Assembly: GCF_000236785.1 (NCBI RefSeq)
Contig: NZ_AGUF01000046.1
Location: forward strand, 1-64,000
Length of the DNA: 64,000 nucleotides
Source of the DNA: Achromobacter arsenitoxydans SY8
Lineage (GTDB): Bacteria; Pseudomonadota; Gammaproteobacteria; Burkholderiales; Burkholderiaceae_B
Direction of reading: 5' to 3'
Shown here: positions 43,521-53,005 of the stretch, in pieces
Numbering within the stretch: the stretch's first letter is position 1
Layout of the letters: the number at the start of each line of letters is the position of its first letter
The notes under the pieces: model-generated
The model's database searches: none
Seen by the model: the letters and a program-made list of their open reading frames with translations, nothing else
Told to the model about the DNA's origin: nothing
Translations under genes and position numbers: made by a program

Positions 43521-45116
43521 TCAGAAACCGACGGCCTGGCCGTCGCGGCGCGAGTCGGATGCGGCCACGTAGCCGCCTTGCGGCAGGCGGCAGATCAGCT
43601 GCGCGGAGCCGAATTCCAGACTGTCCACGGGCGCCACCGCCACGTTGTGGCCGCGCGCGCGCAGCGTGTCGACCACGTCCGCCGGCAGGTGCGATTCCAC
43701 GTTTACCACCGGGCCGTTTTCCACGCGGAAGCGCGGCGCGTCGCTCATGGCCTGCGGGTTCTGGCCGAATGCGGCCAGTCGCGTGACCATTTGCAGATGG
43801 CCCTGCGCCTGCATGGATCCGCCCATGACGCCGAACGACATGACGGGCTGGCCGCCGCGCGTGACGAACGCCGGAATGATGGTGTGCATCGGCTTTTTGC
43901 GCGGCGCGACCTGGTTGGCGTGGCCGGGCTTGAGCACGAAGTTCAGGCCGCGGTTGTGCAGGCTGATGCCGGTGCCCGGCACGACGACGCCGGAGCCGAA
44001 GCCGTGGTAGTTGGACTGGATGAAGGACACCATGGTGCCGCCAGCGTCCGCCGCGGTCAGGTAGACGGTGCCGCCGGTGGCGGGCGTGCCGGCCGTGGGC
44101 ACGCTGGCGCGGTCCATGGAGATCAGGCGGGCGCGCTCGGCCAGGTAGGCGCGGTCGAGCAGGGCGCGCGCGTCGGTGCGCATGTGGCGCGGGTCCGCGA
44201 TGTGGTGGTGCAGGTCCGCGAAGGCCAGCTTCATGGCTTCAATGCTGACGTGGTAGTAGTCGGCGCTGTCGCGGCCCATGCCTTCCAGGTCGAATTGCTC
44301 GAGCATGCCCAGCGCCATCAGGGCGGAGATGCCCTGGCCGTTCGGCGGAATCTCGTGCAGTTCGTAATCGCGGAAGGACTGGGAGATGGGCTGTACCCAT
44401 TCAGCCTGGTGTTCGGCCAGGTCGACGGCGCTGAGCGCGCCGCCCGTCTGGCTGGCGAAGTCGGCGATCTTGCGGGCCAGCGCGCCGCGGTAGAAGCTTT
44501 CGCCGCCGGTTTCGGCGATCTCGCGCAGGGTTTTGGCCTGGTCCGGGAAACGCCACCATTCGCCCGCCTGCGGCGCGCGGCCGTTGGGCAGGAATGCTTC
44601 GGCAAAGCCGGGCTCGGCCGCCAGCTTGGACGCCTGGTTGGCCCATTGGCGCGCGATGGTCGGCGACACGGCGAAGCCGTCCTCGGCGTAGGCAATGGCG
44701 GGTTCGAACAGCTTGGCGAAGGGCAGCTTGCCGAAGCGGTCCGACATGGCCTTCCAGCCGGCGACCTGGCCGGGCACGGTGACCGTGCCCCAGCCGGTGC
44801 CCGGCATGGTGTCGCGGCCGTTGAAGTATTCGGGCGTCCACGCGGCGGGCGCGCAGCCGCTGGAGTTCAGGCCGTAGAGCTGGCCTTCGTGCCAGACCAG
44901 CGCGAACATGTCGCCGCCGATCCCGTTCATGACGGGCTCGACGACGGTCAGGGCGATCGCGGTGGCAATGGCGCTATCAACGGCATTGCCACCGGCCAGC
45001 AGCATGCGCAGTCCCGCCTGCGCAGCCAGCGGCTGGCTGGTCGCGACCGCGTTGGCGGCCAGGACCGGCATTTTTCGGGAAGCGTACGGAAAAGACCAAT
45101 CGAAGGGGGAAGACAT
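43521..45116 (-). CDS. Gamma-glutamyltransferase family protein
   Basis: A 531-residue Ntn-hydrolase of the gamma-glutamyltransferase family. The self-processing site is GGTVYLTAADAGGTMVSF, where the Thr opening the small subunit is about residue 351; the large subunit precedes it. No signal peptide is present, so it may be cytoplasmic like YwrD-type enzymes. It follows a Bug protein gene by 24 bp, and a GntR regulator diverges from the pair. Substrate could be glutathione or another gamma-glutamyl compound. Confidence 0.9.
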   Translation of the reverse strand: MSSPFDWSFPYASRKMPVLAANAVATSQPLAAQAGLRMLLAGGNAVDSAIATAIALTVVEPVMNGIGGDMFALVWHEGQLYGLNSSGCAPAAWTPEYFNGRDTMPGTGWGTVTVPGQVAGWKAMSDRFGKLPFAKLFEPAIAYAEDGFAVSPTIARQWANQASKLAAEPGFAEAFLPNGRAPQAGEWWRFPDQAKTLREIAETGGESFYRGALARKIADFASQTGGALSAVDLAEHQAEWVQPISQSFRDYELHEIPPNGQGISALMALGMLEQFDLEGMGRDSADYYHVSIEAMKLAFADLHHHIADPRHMRTDARALLDRAYLAERARLISMDRASVPTAGTPATGGTVYLTAADAGGTMVSFIQSNYHGFGSGVVVPGTGISLHNRGLNFVLKPGHANQVAPRKKPMHTIIPAFVTRGGQPVMSFGVMGGSMQAQGHLQMVTRLAAFGQNPQAMSDAPRFRVENGPVVNVESHLPADVVDTLRARGHNVAVAPVDSLEFGSAQLICRLPQGGYVAASDSRRDGQAVGF

Positions 45117-45140
45117 GGATGCTGGAACTCGTAAGGGAAA

Positions 45141-46115
45141 TTACTGCGGGGTGATGCCGGCCTGGTCGATCAGCTGCTTGGTGCGCGGGATCTCGGCCTT
45201 GATGAAGGCGGCGAATTCCTCGCGGCTGCCGCCGCGCGGCTCGGCGCCGGCTTCGGCGAGCTTACCGCGCAATGCGGGATCGGCCAGCACTTTGTTCACG
45301 GCCTTGTTGAGCTTGTCGAGGATCGGGGCGGGCGTGCCTTCGGGGGCGACCAGGCCGTACCACGGCGCGATGTCGTAGCCGGCGTAGCCTTGCTCTGCGA
45401 TCGTGGGGATGTCCGGAGCCAGCGCCGAACGCTGCGAATTGGACATGCCCAACGCCAGCAGCGCGCCGCTCTTGGCCTGGGGCAGGCCGGTCATGATGGT
45501 GTCGAAGTACATCGACACCTGGCCGCTCAGCAGCGCGGGGATCGCTTCGCCGGCGCCCTTGTAGGGCACGTGCAGGATGTCGATCTTGGCGATGGACTTG
45601 AGCATTTCGCCGGCCATGTGGGACGTCGTGCCGGTGCCGAACGAGGCGTAGGTCAGCTTGCCCGGGTTGGCGCGCGCATAGGCCACCATCTCCGGCAGGG
45701 TCTTGAAGGGCTGCGACGGATTGGCCAGCAGGATGTTGGGCGTGTAGGCCACCAGCGACACCAGCGCGAAGGCGTCCGGATCGTAGGCCAGGCGCTTTTG
45801 CAGGAAGCGGTTGGTGACGACGGCGGCGGGGCCGCCCATCAGCAGCGTGTAGCCGTCAGGGGCGGACCGCGCCACCGACGCGCTGCCGATCGCGGCAGCG
45901 GCGCCCGGGCGGGCCTCGATCACGAAGGGCTGGCCCAGTTCGGCCGACAGCGCCGCGCCAAGCTGGCGCGTGATCAGGTCCGTGGCCGAGCCCGCCTGGA
46001 AGGGCACGACGATGCGCACCGGATGCTGCGGCCAGTCCGTGGCCTGGGCGCCGGCCTGGGCTGCGAAGGCCATCGCGGCGGCGCCAGCCAGCGCCCGGAT
46101 GAGACGAAATTTCAT
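45141..46115 (-). CDS. Bug/TctC family periplasmic substrate-binding protein
   Basis: A 324-residue Bug protein. The signal peptide ends at AAQAGAQ; signature VRIVVPFQAGSATD, LTYASFGTGTTSH and HVPYKGAGE follow. RBS AAGGGG. It is the first gene of a two-gene operon with the gamma-glutamyltransferase, so its ligand may be a gamma-glutamyl or amino-acid-like compound. Confidence 0.9.
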   Translation of the reverse strand: MKFRLIRALAGAAAMAFAAQAGAQATDWPQHPVRIVVPFQAGSATDLITRQLGAALSAELGQPFVIEARPGAAAAIGSASVARSAPDGYTLLMGGPAAVVTNRFLQKRLAYDPDAFALVSLVAYTPNILLANPSQPFKTLPEMVAYARANPGKLTYASFGTGTTSHMAGEMLKSIAKIDILHVPYKGAGEAIPALLSGQVSMYFDTIMTGLPQAKSGALLALGMSNSQRSALAPDIPTIAEQGYAGYDIAPWYGLVAPEGTPAPILDKLNKAVNKVLADPALRGKLAEAGAEPRGGSREEFAAFIKAEIPRTKQLIDQAGITPQ

Positions 46116-46255
46116 GGATTCCCCTTGTTCGCGTAATGGAAAGCGTGTGCGCCGGGCGGGTCTGTTGCCCATTCCGGCCGGGTCGGCTTGGCGGCCGCGT
46201 CCCGGACTGGATTAGACGCAAGCTTGCCCGCCGGGACTATTGGTGTTTGCATCCA

Positions 46256-46271
46256 TGGATCATTGGATCCA
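46256..46271. promoter_or_regulatory. Candidate GntR operator (TGGATC-ATTG-GATCCA)
   Basis: A perfect 6-base inverted repeat in the divergent space between the Bug gene and the GntR gene. The TGG...CCA ends resemble operators of FadR-type GntR proteins. Confidence 0.45.
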
Positions 46272-46328
46272 GTTTGTGTTATTTTTGCGGTTATCTATCA
46301 TTGCGGCTTTCCAAGCCCGGGGACGTAA

Positions 46329-46985
46329 GTGCTGCAATTTCAAAAGACAGCCATCAGCGCCGAAGACGAGGCGTACCTGCATTTGCAGCGCGAGATCCGG
46401 CTGGGCCGCTACGCGCCCGGCCAGCGCCTGGTGCCCGACGTGGTGGCCGCCGAAATCGGCACCAGCCGCATGCCCGTGCGCGGCGCGCTGCGCCGGCTGG
46501 CCTCGGAAGGCCTGGTCGAAATCCGCGCCAACCGTGGCGCCGTGGTGCGCGGCCTGAACCAGCAGGAAATGCTGGAAGTCTTTGAAATGCGTTCCGTCCT
46601 GGAAGGCCTGGCCACGCGCAACGCGGTGCTCAATATGGGCCCCGAACACATTCGCCGGCTGACCCACATGCTGGAGCAGTTGGACCAGGGCGCCAGCGAA
46701 GACCTGGACTGGACCACCGCCCACCGCGAATTCCACGAATATCTGTGCAGCTTCTGCCGGCAGCCCCGCCTGCTGAGCCAGATCTCCGAGCTGCATTCCG
46801 TCGTCGAACCCTACATGCGCCTGTGGGCCGCCCAGCCGGGACGCGTGCTGCGCGTGCGCGAATCGCACCAGGAACTCATCGACGCGCTTCAGACCCGCGA
46901 CGCGGCGCGCTGCGAGGCGGCGATGCGCCAGCACGTGCTGAACACGGTGCCGGCCCTGCAGGCGTTCCTGGAACAGGCGGCCTGA
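46329..46985 (+). CDS. GntR family regulator (FadR/FCD type)
   Basis: A 218-residue GntR regulator: winged HTH (about 15-80, LVPDVVAAEIGTSRMPVRGALRRL without its end) and C-terminal FCD domain (about 90-210) with metal-binding His/Asp positions (THMLEQ, HREFHEYL, HQELIDAL). It starts with GTG at 46329 after GGGGA. Likely controls the divergent Bug-GGT operon. Confidence 0.9.
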   Translation: MLQFQKTAISAEDEAYLHLQREIRLGRYAPGQRLVPDVVAAEIGTSRMPVRGALRRLASEGLVEIRANRGAVVRGLNQQEMLEVFEMRSVLEGLATRNAVLNMGPEHIRRLTHMLEQLDQGASEDLDWTTAHREFHEYLCSFCRQPRLLSQISELHSVVEPYMRLWAAQPGRVLRVRESHQELIDALQTRDAARCEAAMRQHVLNTVPALQAFLEQAA

Positions 46986-47014
46986 GCAGCCCGTCGGGGC
47001 GTTTCTATTGGGTG

Positions 47015-47896
47015 TCAGACACCGCTCAACTGCGGCTTCTTCCTGCGCCCGAACTTCGCCTCGCTCGCGATCACCCCCGCCACGATCAATCCCGCGCCGA
47101 CCAGCGCCAGCGCGGGCAGGCGATCTCCCGCCAGGCGCCCGACAATCCCGCCCCAGACCGGCTCGCCCGCATAAATAACCGTGGCGCGCGTGGGCGACAC
47201 CGACTTCTGTGCCCAGTTCATCGTCAGCTGAATGATGGCGCTGGCCAGCCCCAGTCCGATAGCGGCCCCCGCCCACAGCCACGAAAACGCCGGAATCGAC
47301 TCTCCCAGCGCCGGCATTAGCGCGAACGACAGCAGCCCCGCCGTCATCAACTGCACGAACGTCACGCGGCGGCTGTCCACCTTGCGCGCGAACAGGCCGA
47401 TCAGGATGATCTCGGCCGCAATCGCCACGGCGCCCGCCAGCGTGGCGACTTCGCCCGGGCTGAAGCTTGGCACGCCGGCCTCCGGGCCCGCGAGCAGGAT
47501 CAGGCCCGAGAAGGCCAGCCCGACGCCAATCCAGCTCATCAGGCCGGGCGGCCGCTTCAGCACCGCCCATTGCAGCAGCGGCACGATAGGCACGTACAGG
47601 GCCGTGATGAAGGCGGACTGGCTGCTGGTGATGGTGCGCAGGCCGTGGGTCTGCAGGTAATAGCCCAGGAACAGGGCTGAGCCGATCGCGACGCCCGCGC
47701 CCACTTCGTAACGGGTGAGCCCCGCCATGTGCTTGCGAAACAGCAGCAGCGCCATCAACCCGGCGATGGTGAACCGCAGGCCCACGAAGAACAGCGGACC
47801 GCTGTGCTGCATGGCGATATGAATGATGAGGAACGTGCTCCCCCACAGCATGGTGACCAGCACCAGGGCGATTTCCTGGCGGGACAGGGCGAACAT
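47015..47896 (-). CDS. DMT superfamily (EamA) transporter
   Basis: A 293-residue inner-membrane protein with about ten transmembrane helices in two EamA repeats. The opening LVLVTMLWGSTFLIIH and central LISWIGVGLAFSG are family-typical (first letters by reading). Substrate unknown, perhaps a metabolite or amino acid. I start at 47896 because the first repeat begins there; RBS is weak. Confidence 0.87.
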   Translation of the reverse strand: MFALSRQEIALVLVTMLWGSTFLIIHIAMQHSGPLFFVGLRFTIAGLMALLLFRKHMAGLTRYEVGAGVAIGSALFLGYYLQTHGLRTITSSQSAFITALYVPIVPLLQWAVLKRPPGLMSWIGVGLAFSGLILLAGPEAGVPSFSPGEVATLAGAVAIAAEIILIGLFARKVDSRRVTFVQLMTAGLLSFALMPALGESIPAFSWLWAGAAIGLGLASAIIQLTMNWAQKSVSPTRATVIYAGEPVWGGIVGRLAGDRLPALALVGAGLIVAGVIASEAKFGRRKKPQLSGV

Positions 47897-48357
47897 TGAA
47901 GTCTTGGAATCCACGGATTGCTTGAACGCTGAATGTTGAAGGCTGAATCGGCTTGCGTGACGAAATTGTGAGCAATATACGCGCCTGCAGGCGGCGAGGC
48001 GCAGCGCTGGACCTGGTCGCTGGCTGCGGGCGATCAACTTCGCCATCTATCGCAGCGCGCAGCCCTACGGCTATTTCAACGGCGGCGACACTCGCCCGCG
48101 CTTCGTGCGCAACATTTGCGACAAGGCGGGGCGGTGTGGCCGCTCACCGGACAGGATTTGAGGCGCATGCCTCGAATCGGCATATAGCCAGGAGTAATAT
48201 GACGCGTCTGGCGGCTGAATCCGCCGGCGCCTGCAAGCCGTTCCACGCCTGGTCCTTCCCACCCCTGTCGATAGCGGAGCGCTGCTCCGTGCTTCTCCCG
48301 CGGTGTCTTCCAGTCCTGGCGCGCATGCGGCCATAAGAAGATACAGAGGAGAAGAGA
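47897..48357. other. Intergenic region with a possible gene remnant
   Basis: About 460 bp between divergent transporter genes. A plus-strand stretch at about 48033-48161 can be read as protein-like sequence (INFAIYRSAQPYGYFNGG) but has no start and no recognisable family, so it may be the tail of a lost gene. The MFS promoter should lie in the right part. Confidence 0.35.
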
Positions 48358-49629
48358 TTGGACAAGCAAGAGTCGGGCGGCTGGTATTTCGGCTGGAACA
48401 TCGTCGGCGCCGCCACGGTACTCACCCTGTTGACGGTCGGCCTGCGCATGGGCATCGGACCGTTCTTCCTGCCCATGGCGGACGGCCTGGGTTTTTCGCG
48501 CAGCCTGCTGTCGGGCATCGTGGCGATCGGCATGCTGTGCTACGGGCTGGGCATGCCGCTGGCGGGGTATCTGGTCAGCACACGCGGTACGCGCTTCGTG
48601 CTGCTGGCCGGCACCGCGATCGTCGTGGCGTCCTCCATCTGGACGGTTTTTGCGCGCGGCCCCTTTGAATTCCTGCTGTCCTTCGGCGTGGCGCTGTCCA
48701 TCGGCCTGGCCTTCACCAGCCCCGTCGCGCTGACGCCCGTGATCAGCCGCTGGTTCACGCGCCAGCGCGGCATGGCGCTGTTTTTCCTGTCCACGGGGTC
48801 CATGGCCGGCATCGCGCTGATGACGCCCACGCTAACCTTCGCGATCTCGGCGGTGGGCTGGCAGGAAACGCTGCTGGGCTTTGCCGCGCTGTTCGCGCTG
48901 CTGACCGTGCCGGTCGCGCTCTTTGTCATGCGCGACGAGGCGCCCGAGCACACCGACCTGCTGCCCCACCAGATCATCGAGAAATCCGCATCCGCCAAGC
49001 CCGCGGCCAAGGCCCCGGCGCCAGGGCTGGGCGACGCGCTGCGCACCTTGCCCTTCTGGCAGGTGGCGCTGGGCCTGTTCGCCTGTGGCTTCAGCATGAA
49101 CCTGCTGGGCACGCACGGCATGCCCATGCTGATGGACCATGGCTTCGACGCCACCACCAGTTCGCTGGGCATCGGCCTGATCGGCCTGGTCGCCATTTTC
49201 AGCACGCTGGTGCTGGGCCGCATGTCGGACCAGGTCGAACGCCGCAACATCCTTGCCGCCATCTACCTGGTGCGCGGCCTGGGCTTCTTCGCGCTGGTCA
49301 TGGTGGGCGCGCACTGGGAACTGTACGCCGCGGCCACCATCGGCGGCATCGTCTGGGCCGGCAGCATTGCGCTGTCGTCTGCGATCCTGGCCGACGTCTA
49401 CGGCATCCGCCTGGTTGGCGTGCTGTACGGACTGACCTACCTGGGCCACCAGATTGGCGGCATGATCAGTTCATGGCTGGGGGGCTGGGCTTTCGAGACC
49501 TTCGGCACGCACTGGGTGGCCTTCGGGTCGGCCGGCGCGCTGCTGTTGGCGGCCGCGCTGATTTCGCTGCGGCTGCCGCCGCGCGGCGTCCTGAGGGCGC
49601 CGCACGCGGCTGCGGCGGGCGGGCGCTAG
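48358..49629 (+). CDS. MFS transporter
   Basis: A 423-residue major facilitator with about 12 transmembrane helices and a central cytoplasmic loop (about 200-225, rich in Ala/Pro/Lys). The motif RMSDQVERRN (about 290) corresponds to the second-half loop motif A. It starts with TTG at 48358, preceded by AGAGGAG. Substrate unknown; resembles oxalate/formate or monocarboxylate-type MFS carriers only loosely. Confidence 0.88.
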   Translation: MDKQESGGWYFGWNIVGAATVLTLLTVGLRMGIGPFFLPMADGLGFSRSLLSGIVAIGMLCYGLGMPLAGYLVSTRGTRFVLLAGTAIVVASSIWTVFARGPFEFLLSFGVALSIGLAFTSPVALTPVISRWFTRQRGMALFFLSTGSMAGIALMTPTLTFAISAVGWQETLLGFAALFALLTVPVALFVMRDEAPEHTDLLPHQIIEKSASAKPAAKAPAPGLGDALRTLPFWQVALGLFACGFSMNLLGTHGMPMLMDHGFDATTSSLGIGLIGLVAIFSTLVLGRMSDQVERRNILAAIYLVRGLGFFALVMVGAHWELYAAATIGGIVWAGSIALSSAILADVYGIRLVGVLYGLTYLGHQIGGMISSWLGGWAFETFGTHWVAFGSAGALLLAAALISLRLPPRGVLRAPHAAAAGGR

Positions 49630-49642
49630 GGTCCGCCACTAT

Positions 49643-49671
49643 GGCCGCCGGCGCCAGGGCGCCCGGCGGCC
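49643..49671. terminator. GC-rich hairpin between convergent genes
   Basis: Arms GGCCGCCGG and CCGGCGGCC with an irregular inner loop, placed between the convergent MFS and dehydrogenase genes. No T-run; weak evidence for a bidirectional terminator. Confidence 0.35.
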
Positions 49672-49686
49672 TGTACGGGGTGCTAC

Positions 49687-50559
49687 CTAGCGGTCCTTCA
49701 GCAGCGACACCAGCTCCGGCACATAGCGGTCGCCGCCGCCTTGCGTAACCGCCTGGTCGAACGTGTGCTGCACGGCCGCGCCGATCTCGCGCACCGCGCC
49801 GGCTTCGGCCGCCATGGTGTTGTAGTAGGACAGGTCCTTCTGCGCATTCGACATGAAGAAACGCAACGACGACGGATCCTGCTCCAGCAAATACGGCTTG
49901 ATGCGTTCCAGCGCCACGCCGCCGCCGCCGCCCTTGGACAGCACCTCGGCGAACACGGCCGGATCAATGTCGGATCGCAGCGCGCAGGCCGCGGCCTCCG
50001 ACAGCAACGCAACCACGCCCAGCGACACGTAGTTGTGCAGCAGCTTCATGCGGTGGCCGGCGCCGATCGGGCCGGCGTGCGTGATGTTCTCTGCAAAGCA
50101 GGCCAGCAGCGGCTTGCATTCCTCGAACAGCCCCGCGTCGCCGCCCACCAGCAGATTCAGCCTGCCTTCGGCGGCCTCTTTGGGCGTGCGCGTCATCGGC
50201 GCGTCCAGGAAGCGGCCGCCGCTTTCGGTCACGGCCTGCGCCACCTTGACGGTGGACGAGGGGATGGCGGTCGAGCAGTCGATGATGACCGTGCCGGGGC
50301 GCAGGCCTTCCAGCACGCCGCCGGGCGACAGCAGCACGGCCTCGACCTGCGGGCTGCCGGTAACGCACAGAATGATCACGTCCGACCGCGCGGCCAGCGC
50401 AGCGCCGCTGTCCACGCTGGCCGCGCCGGCGGCCTTCAGCGCATCCAGGGGCTGGTTGCCCGGGTGTTCAAGCACGGTCAGGTCGTGTCCATGCTTGACC
50501 AGATTGCTTGCAATACCGTGGCCCATGAGGCCGATACCAACCATGCCGACTTTCGCCAT
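49687..50559 (-). CDS. 3-hydroxyisobutyrate dehydrogenase-like NAD-binding oxidoreductase
   Basis: A 290-residue beta-hydroxyacid dehydrogenase. The Rossmann motif VGMVGIGLMGHGIASNL starts at residue 4, the substrate motif FLDAPMTRTPKEAAEG (about 113-128) replaces the usual DAPVSGG, and the catalytic Lys lies in GAGHRMKLLHNY. The altered substrate loop suggests a ligand other than hydroxyisobutyrate. ATG at 50559 follows AGGAG. Confidence 0.88.
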   Translation of the reverse strand: MAKVGMVGIGLMGHGIASNLVKHGHDLTVLEHPGNQPLDALKAAGAASVDSGAALAARSDVIILCVTGSPQVEAVLLSPGGVLEGLRPGTVIIDCSTAIPSSTVKVAQAVTESGGRFLDAPMTRTPKEAAEGRLNLLVGGDAGLFEECKPLLACFAENITHAGPIGAGHRMKLLHNYVSLGVVALLSEAAACALRSDIDPAVFAEVLSKGGGGGVALERIKPYLLEQDPSSLRFFMSNAQKDLSYYNTMAAEAGAVREIGAAVQHTFDQAVTQGGGDRYVPELVSLLKDR

Positions 50560-50726
50560 CTTCAACTGCTCCTGCCATGTGGGTGTTTGTTGTGGCGTAA
50601 ATCTTACCCTCAGATGCGGGCGGCGGGCGTCCAAGATCGTCCGCGCGCCGATCGCCGCGCTATGCCGCGGCGGCCTCGTCTGGGATACTTTGGCAAACCC
50701 ACATCGGAACGCTTGCCGCGCCAGCC

Positions 50727-51155
50727 ATGACAGACTCCATACCCGCCGGTTTCATACCCTGGCTTCCCAAAAGCCAGTTCATGCGCCACCTGACCGATCT
50801 TGGCGCGTTCTACCGGCGCGAAGCCGACAACGTGCTGGCCCTGCGCGTCAATGCAGCCCACGGCAACATGCACGGCATGGCGCACGGCGGCCTGTTGGCC
50901 ACGTTCGCCGACAGCGCGCTGGGCTTTGTCATCGCGGAGCAGGCGCACGTATCCGTCGTGACGGCCCAGATGTCGGTGGAATACCTGAACGCCGTCAAGC
51001 CGGGCGACTGGCTCGAGGCGCACGTGCAGATCGACAAGCAGGGCAAGCGGCTCATCTACGCCACGTGCCTGCTGCAGGTGGAAGGCCGCTCCATGCTGAA
51101 GGCCAGCGCCGTATTCGCGGTGCGCCACGCCGCGGTGCCTGCCTCGGACGGCTAG
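50727..51155 (+). CDS. PaaI-type hotdog thioesterase
   Basis: A 142-residue single hotdog-domain thioesterase. The active-site segment HGMAHGGLLATFADSALG lies at about 50-67, with Asp/Ser in the nucleophile-activating helix, followed by SVVTAQMSVEYLNAVKPGD. It probably hydrolyses an acyl-CoA in the cytosol. It stands alone between convergent and divergent neighbours. Confidence 0.88.
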   Translation: MTDSIPAGFIPWLPKSQFMRHLTDLGAFYRREADNVLALRVNAAHGNMHGMAHGGLLATFADSALGFVIAEQAHVSVVTAQMSVEYLNAVKPGDWLEAHVQIDKQGKRLIYATCLLQVEGRSMLKASAVFAVRHAAVPASDG

Positions 51156-51171
51156 CGCGCGTGGGCGCCCG

Positions 51172-52629
51172 CTACAGATAAGGCGTCGCCAGCCAGATCA
51201 CCTTATTGCGCAGGCGCTTGGCGAAGGGCGCACGCTGCAGGTCCTCGAGCGTCTCGCGGCGGGCGCCGGCGATCAGCTCGTCGATGCGCGCGCCGACCCA
51301 GCGCGCCACCGCCGGGTCAAAGATCTCGGTGTCCAACTCAAAATTCAGCCGCAGGCTGCGCGGATCCAGGTTCGACGACCCGGCATAGGTCCAGGCGTCG
51401 TCCACCGTCATCAGCTTGGAATGGTCGAAGGCGCCGCCCGACCGCCAGACCCGGCAGCCCGTGCGCACCACCTGGTCCAGCTGCGCCGTCATGGCGTAGT
51501 CCACCAGCCGCAGGTTGTTCTTCCCTGGAATGACGATGTCCACGATGATGCCCCGGCGCGCGGCGGTCGCCAGCGCCCCGATCAGCGTCTGGTCGGGCAG
51601 GAAATAGGGCGACTGGATGCGCACGTGATGCCGCGCCACCGCCAGCGCGCCCAGCAGCATGTTGTGCGTGCTGCCCAGCGCCCGGTCGGGCCCCGACGGC
51701 ACGCAGCGCATTGGCACCCGGCCCGTCGGCGGCAGGGTGTCCGGATCGAACCAGGGCTTGGCGGGCAGCGATTCGTGCGTCGTGAAGTTCCAGTCGTGCG
51801 CAAACACCGACATCAGCTGCGTCACGATCGGGCCTTCCACGCGGAAATGCGTATCGCGGTTGGTCGCGTCGCCGGACAGCGCGCTGACAAACGCCGCCCG
51901 CACGTTCATCCCGCCCGTGAAACCCACGCGCCCGTCCACCACCAGCACTTTGCGGTGGCTGCGCAGGTTGGCGTAGGGCATGCGCAGCACGCCCATGGGA
52001 TTCGTCATGAACCGCGCCACCGGCACGCCCGCGCGGGCCAGCATGCGCACGATGGGCGGACGGGAATACTTGGAGCCGACCGCGTCGATCAGCACCCGCA
52101 CTTCCACGCCCCGCGCCCGCGCCTCGATCAGGGCCTGCGCAATCTCGCGGCCGATCGGGTCGTTGTCGAAAATGTAGCTTTGCATCGCCACCGTATGGCG
52201 GGCTTCGCGGATGGCCTGCAGCATGGCCGGATAGGTCTCGTCGCCGCCGGCCAGCGGCCGCACCTCGTTGCCGCCCAACAGCTGAAACCGGCTGACGCGG
52301 TCGCCCAGCACCTTCAGCGACGCGAACTGCTCGCCGGATATCGGCGCCACGTCCACCGGCGCCGTCGCCACCTGTTCCGCATCCACCAGCATGGCGTCGT
52401 CGCGCTGCTGCGACACCCGCGTTTTGCGAATGCGGTTGATCCCGGCCACGAAATAGAAGAGCGCCCCAAGGATCGGCGAAAACATCGCCACCCCCACCCA
52501 GCCTATGGCCGCCCGCACATCCTGCTTGGTCATCGCGGCATGCACCGCCGCGCCAGTGCCCGCCACGATGCTGATGGCAAAGGCAATATGAGGCCAATAT
52601 TCGGTCAAGAATGCGTGTATGCGATCCAT
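51172..52629 (-). CDS. Cardiolipin synthase (phospholipase D family)
   Basis: A 485-residue membrane enzyme that condenses phosphatidylglycerols to cardiolipin. Two N-terminal transmembrane helices (about 8-28 and 40-62) precede two PLD domains, each with an HxKx4D motif: HRKVLVVDGRVGFTGG and HSKLMTVDDAWTYAGSSN. Length and order match ClsA. ATG at 52629 chosen, although 24 further codons are open. RBS weak. Confidence 0.92.
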   Translation of the reverse strand: MDRIHAFLTEYWPHIAFAISIVAGTGAAVHAAMTKQDVRAAIGWVGVAMFSPILGALFYFVAGINRIRKTRVSQQRDDAMLVDAEQVATAPVDVAPISGEQFASLKVLGDRVSRFQLLGGNEVRPLAGGDETYPAMLQAIREARHTVAMQSYIFDNDPIGREIAQALIEARARGVEVRVLIDAVGSKYSRPPIVRMLARAGVPVARFMTNPMGVLRMPYANLRSHRKVLVVDGRVGFTGGMNVRAAFVSALSGDATNRDTHFRVEGPIVTQLMSVFAHDWNFTTHESLPAKPWFDPDTLPPTGRVPMRCVPSGPDRALGSTHNMLLGALAVARHHVRIQSPYFLPDQTLIGALATAARRGIIVDIVIPGKNNLRLVDYAMTAQLDQVVRTGCRVWRSGGAFDHSKLMTVDDAWTYAGSSNLDPRSLRLNFELDTEIFDPAVARWVGARIDELIAGARRETLEDLQRAPFAKRLRNKVIWLATPYL

Positions 52630-52745
52630 GGGCGATGGCTTGAGACGCGGCCTCCGGTGGTGAGCCAAGCGCAAGGATATCAAGGCTGCCGCCGCTGGCA
52701 AGACCGGCCGCGCGAGGGCGCTTTCGCATCTTTTAAAAAACGTGC

Positions 52746-52751
52746 TAGAAT
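52746..52751 (+). promoter_or_regulatory. Possible -10 box (TAGAAT) of the tRNA-His gene
   Basis: TAGAAT lies 87 bp upstream of the tRNA in an AT-rich stretch with a run of A. The matching -35 is weak, so the promoter is tentative. Confidence 0.35.
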
Positions 52752-52837
52752 TCGGCCTCTTCGTTGTTGAGCTTCTTTTGAAACACGTTTCAGGGATGCC
52801 GGCAGCGGAAAAGCCGAAAGGCTTTAGCAGTATCAGA

Positions 52838-52914
52838 GGTGGCTGTAGCTCAGTTGGTAGAGTCCCGGATTGTGATTCCGGTTGTCGTGGGTTCGAGCCC
52901 CATCAGCCACCCCA
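52838..52914 (+). tRNA. tRNA-His (anticodon GTG)
   Basis: A complete cloverleaf with the histidine-specific extra G at -1 (52838) pairing with discriminator C, acceptor GTGGCTG/CAGCCAC, D-arm GCTC/GAGT-like, anticodon GTG, T-loop TTCGAGC and encoded CCA. It lies at the left boundary of the prophage, whose integrase gene begins 91 bp beyond. Confidence 0.96.
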
Positions 52915-52932
52915 AGAATTCCCTTAGAAATC

Positions 52933-52949
52933 AGCCGCTTAGAGCGGCT
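52933..52949 (+). terminator. Rho-independent terminator of tRNA-His
   Basis: Stem AGCCGCT/AGCGGCT with a 3-nt loop, followed by TTTTTTCTTTT. It lies 18 bp after the tRNA. Confidence 0.88.
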
Positions 52950-53005
52950 TTTTTCTTTTCTGCGTTCTGCTAAATGGTGGCATGAATCAAGAATGGTGGC
53001 ATGCG

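Noticed and set aside
46260-47975. A 571-codon minus-strand frame across GntR and the DMT gene
   Set aside because: It only shifts frame against the DMT transporter and mirrors GntR. Neither part resembles a protein family.
48033-48161. Protein-like stretch reading INFAIYRSAQPYGYFNGG between the two transporter genes
   Set aside because: No start codon, RBS or recognisable family; kept only as a possible remnant in the intergenic entry.
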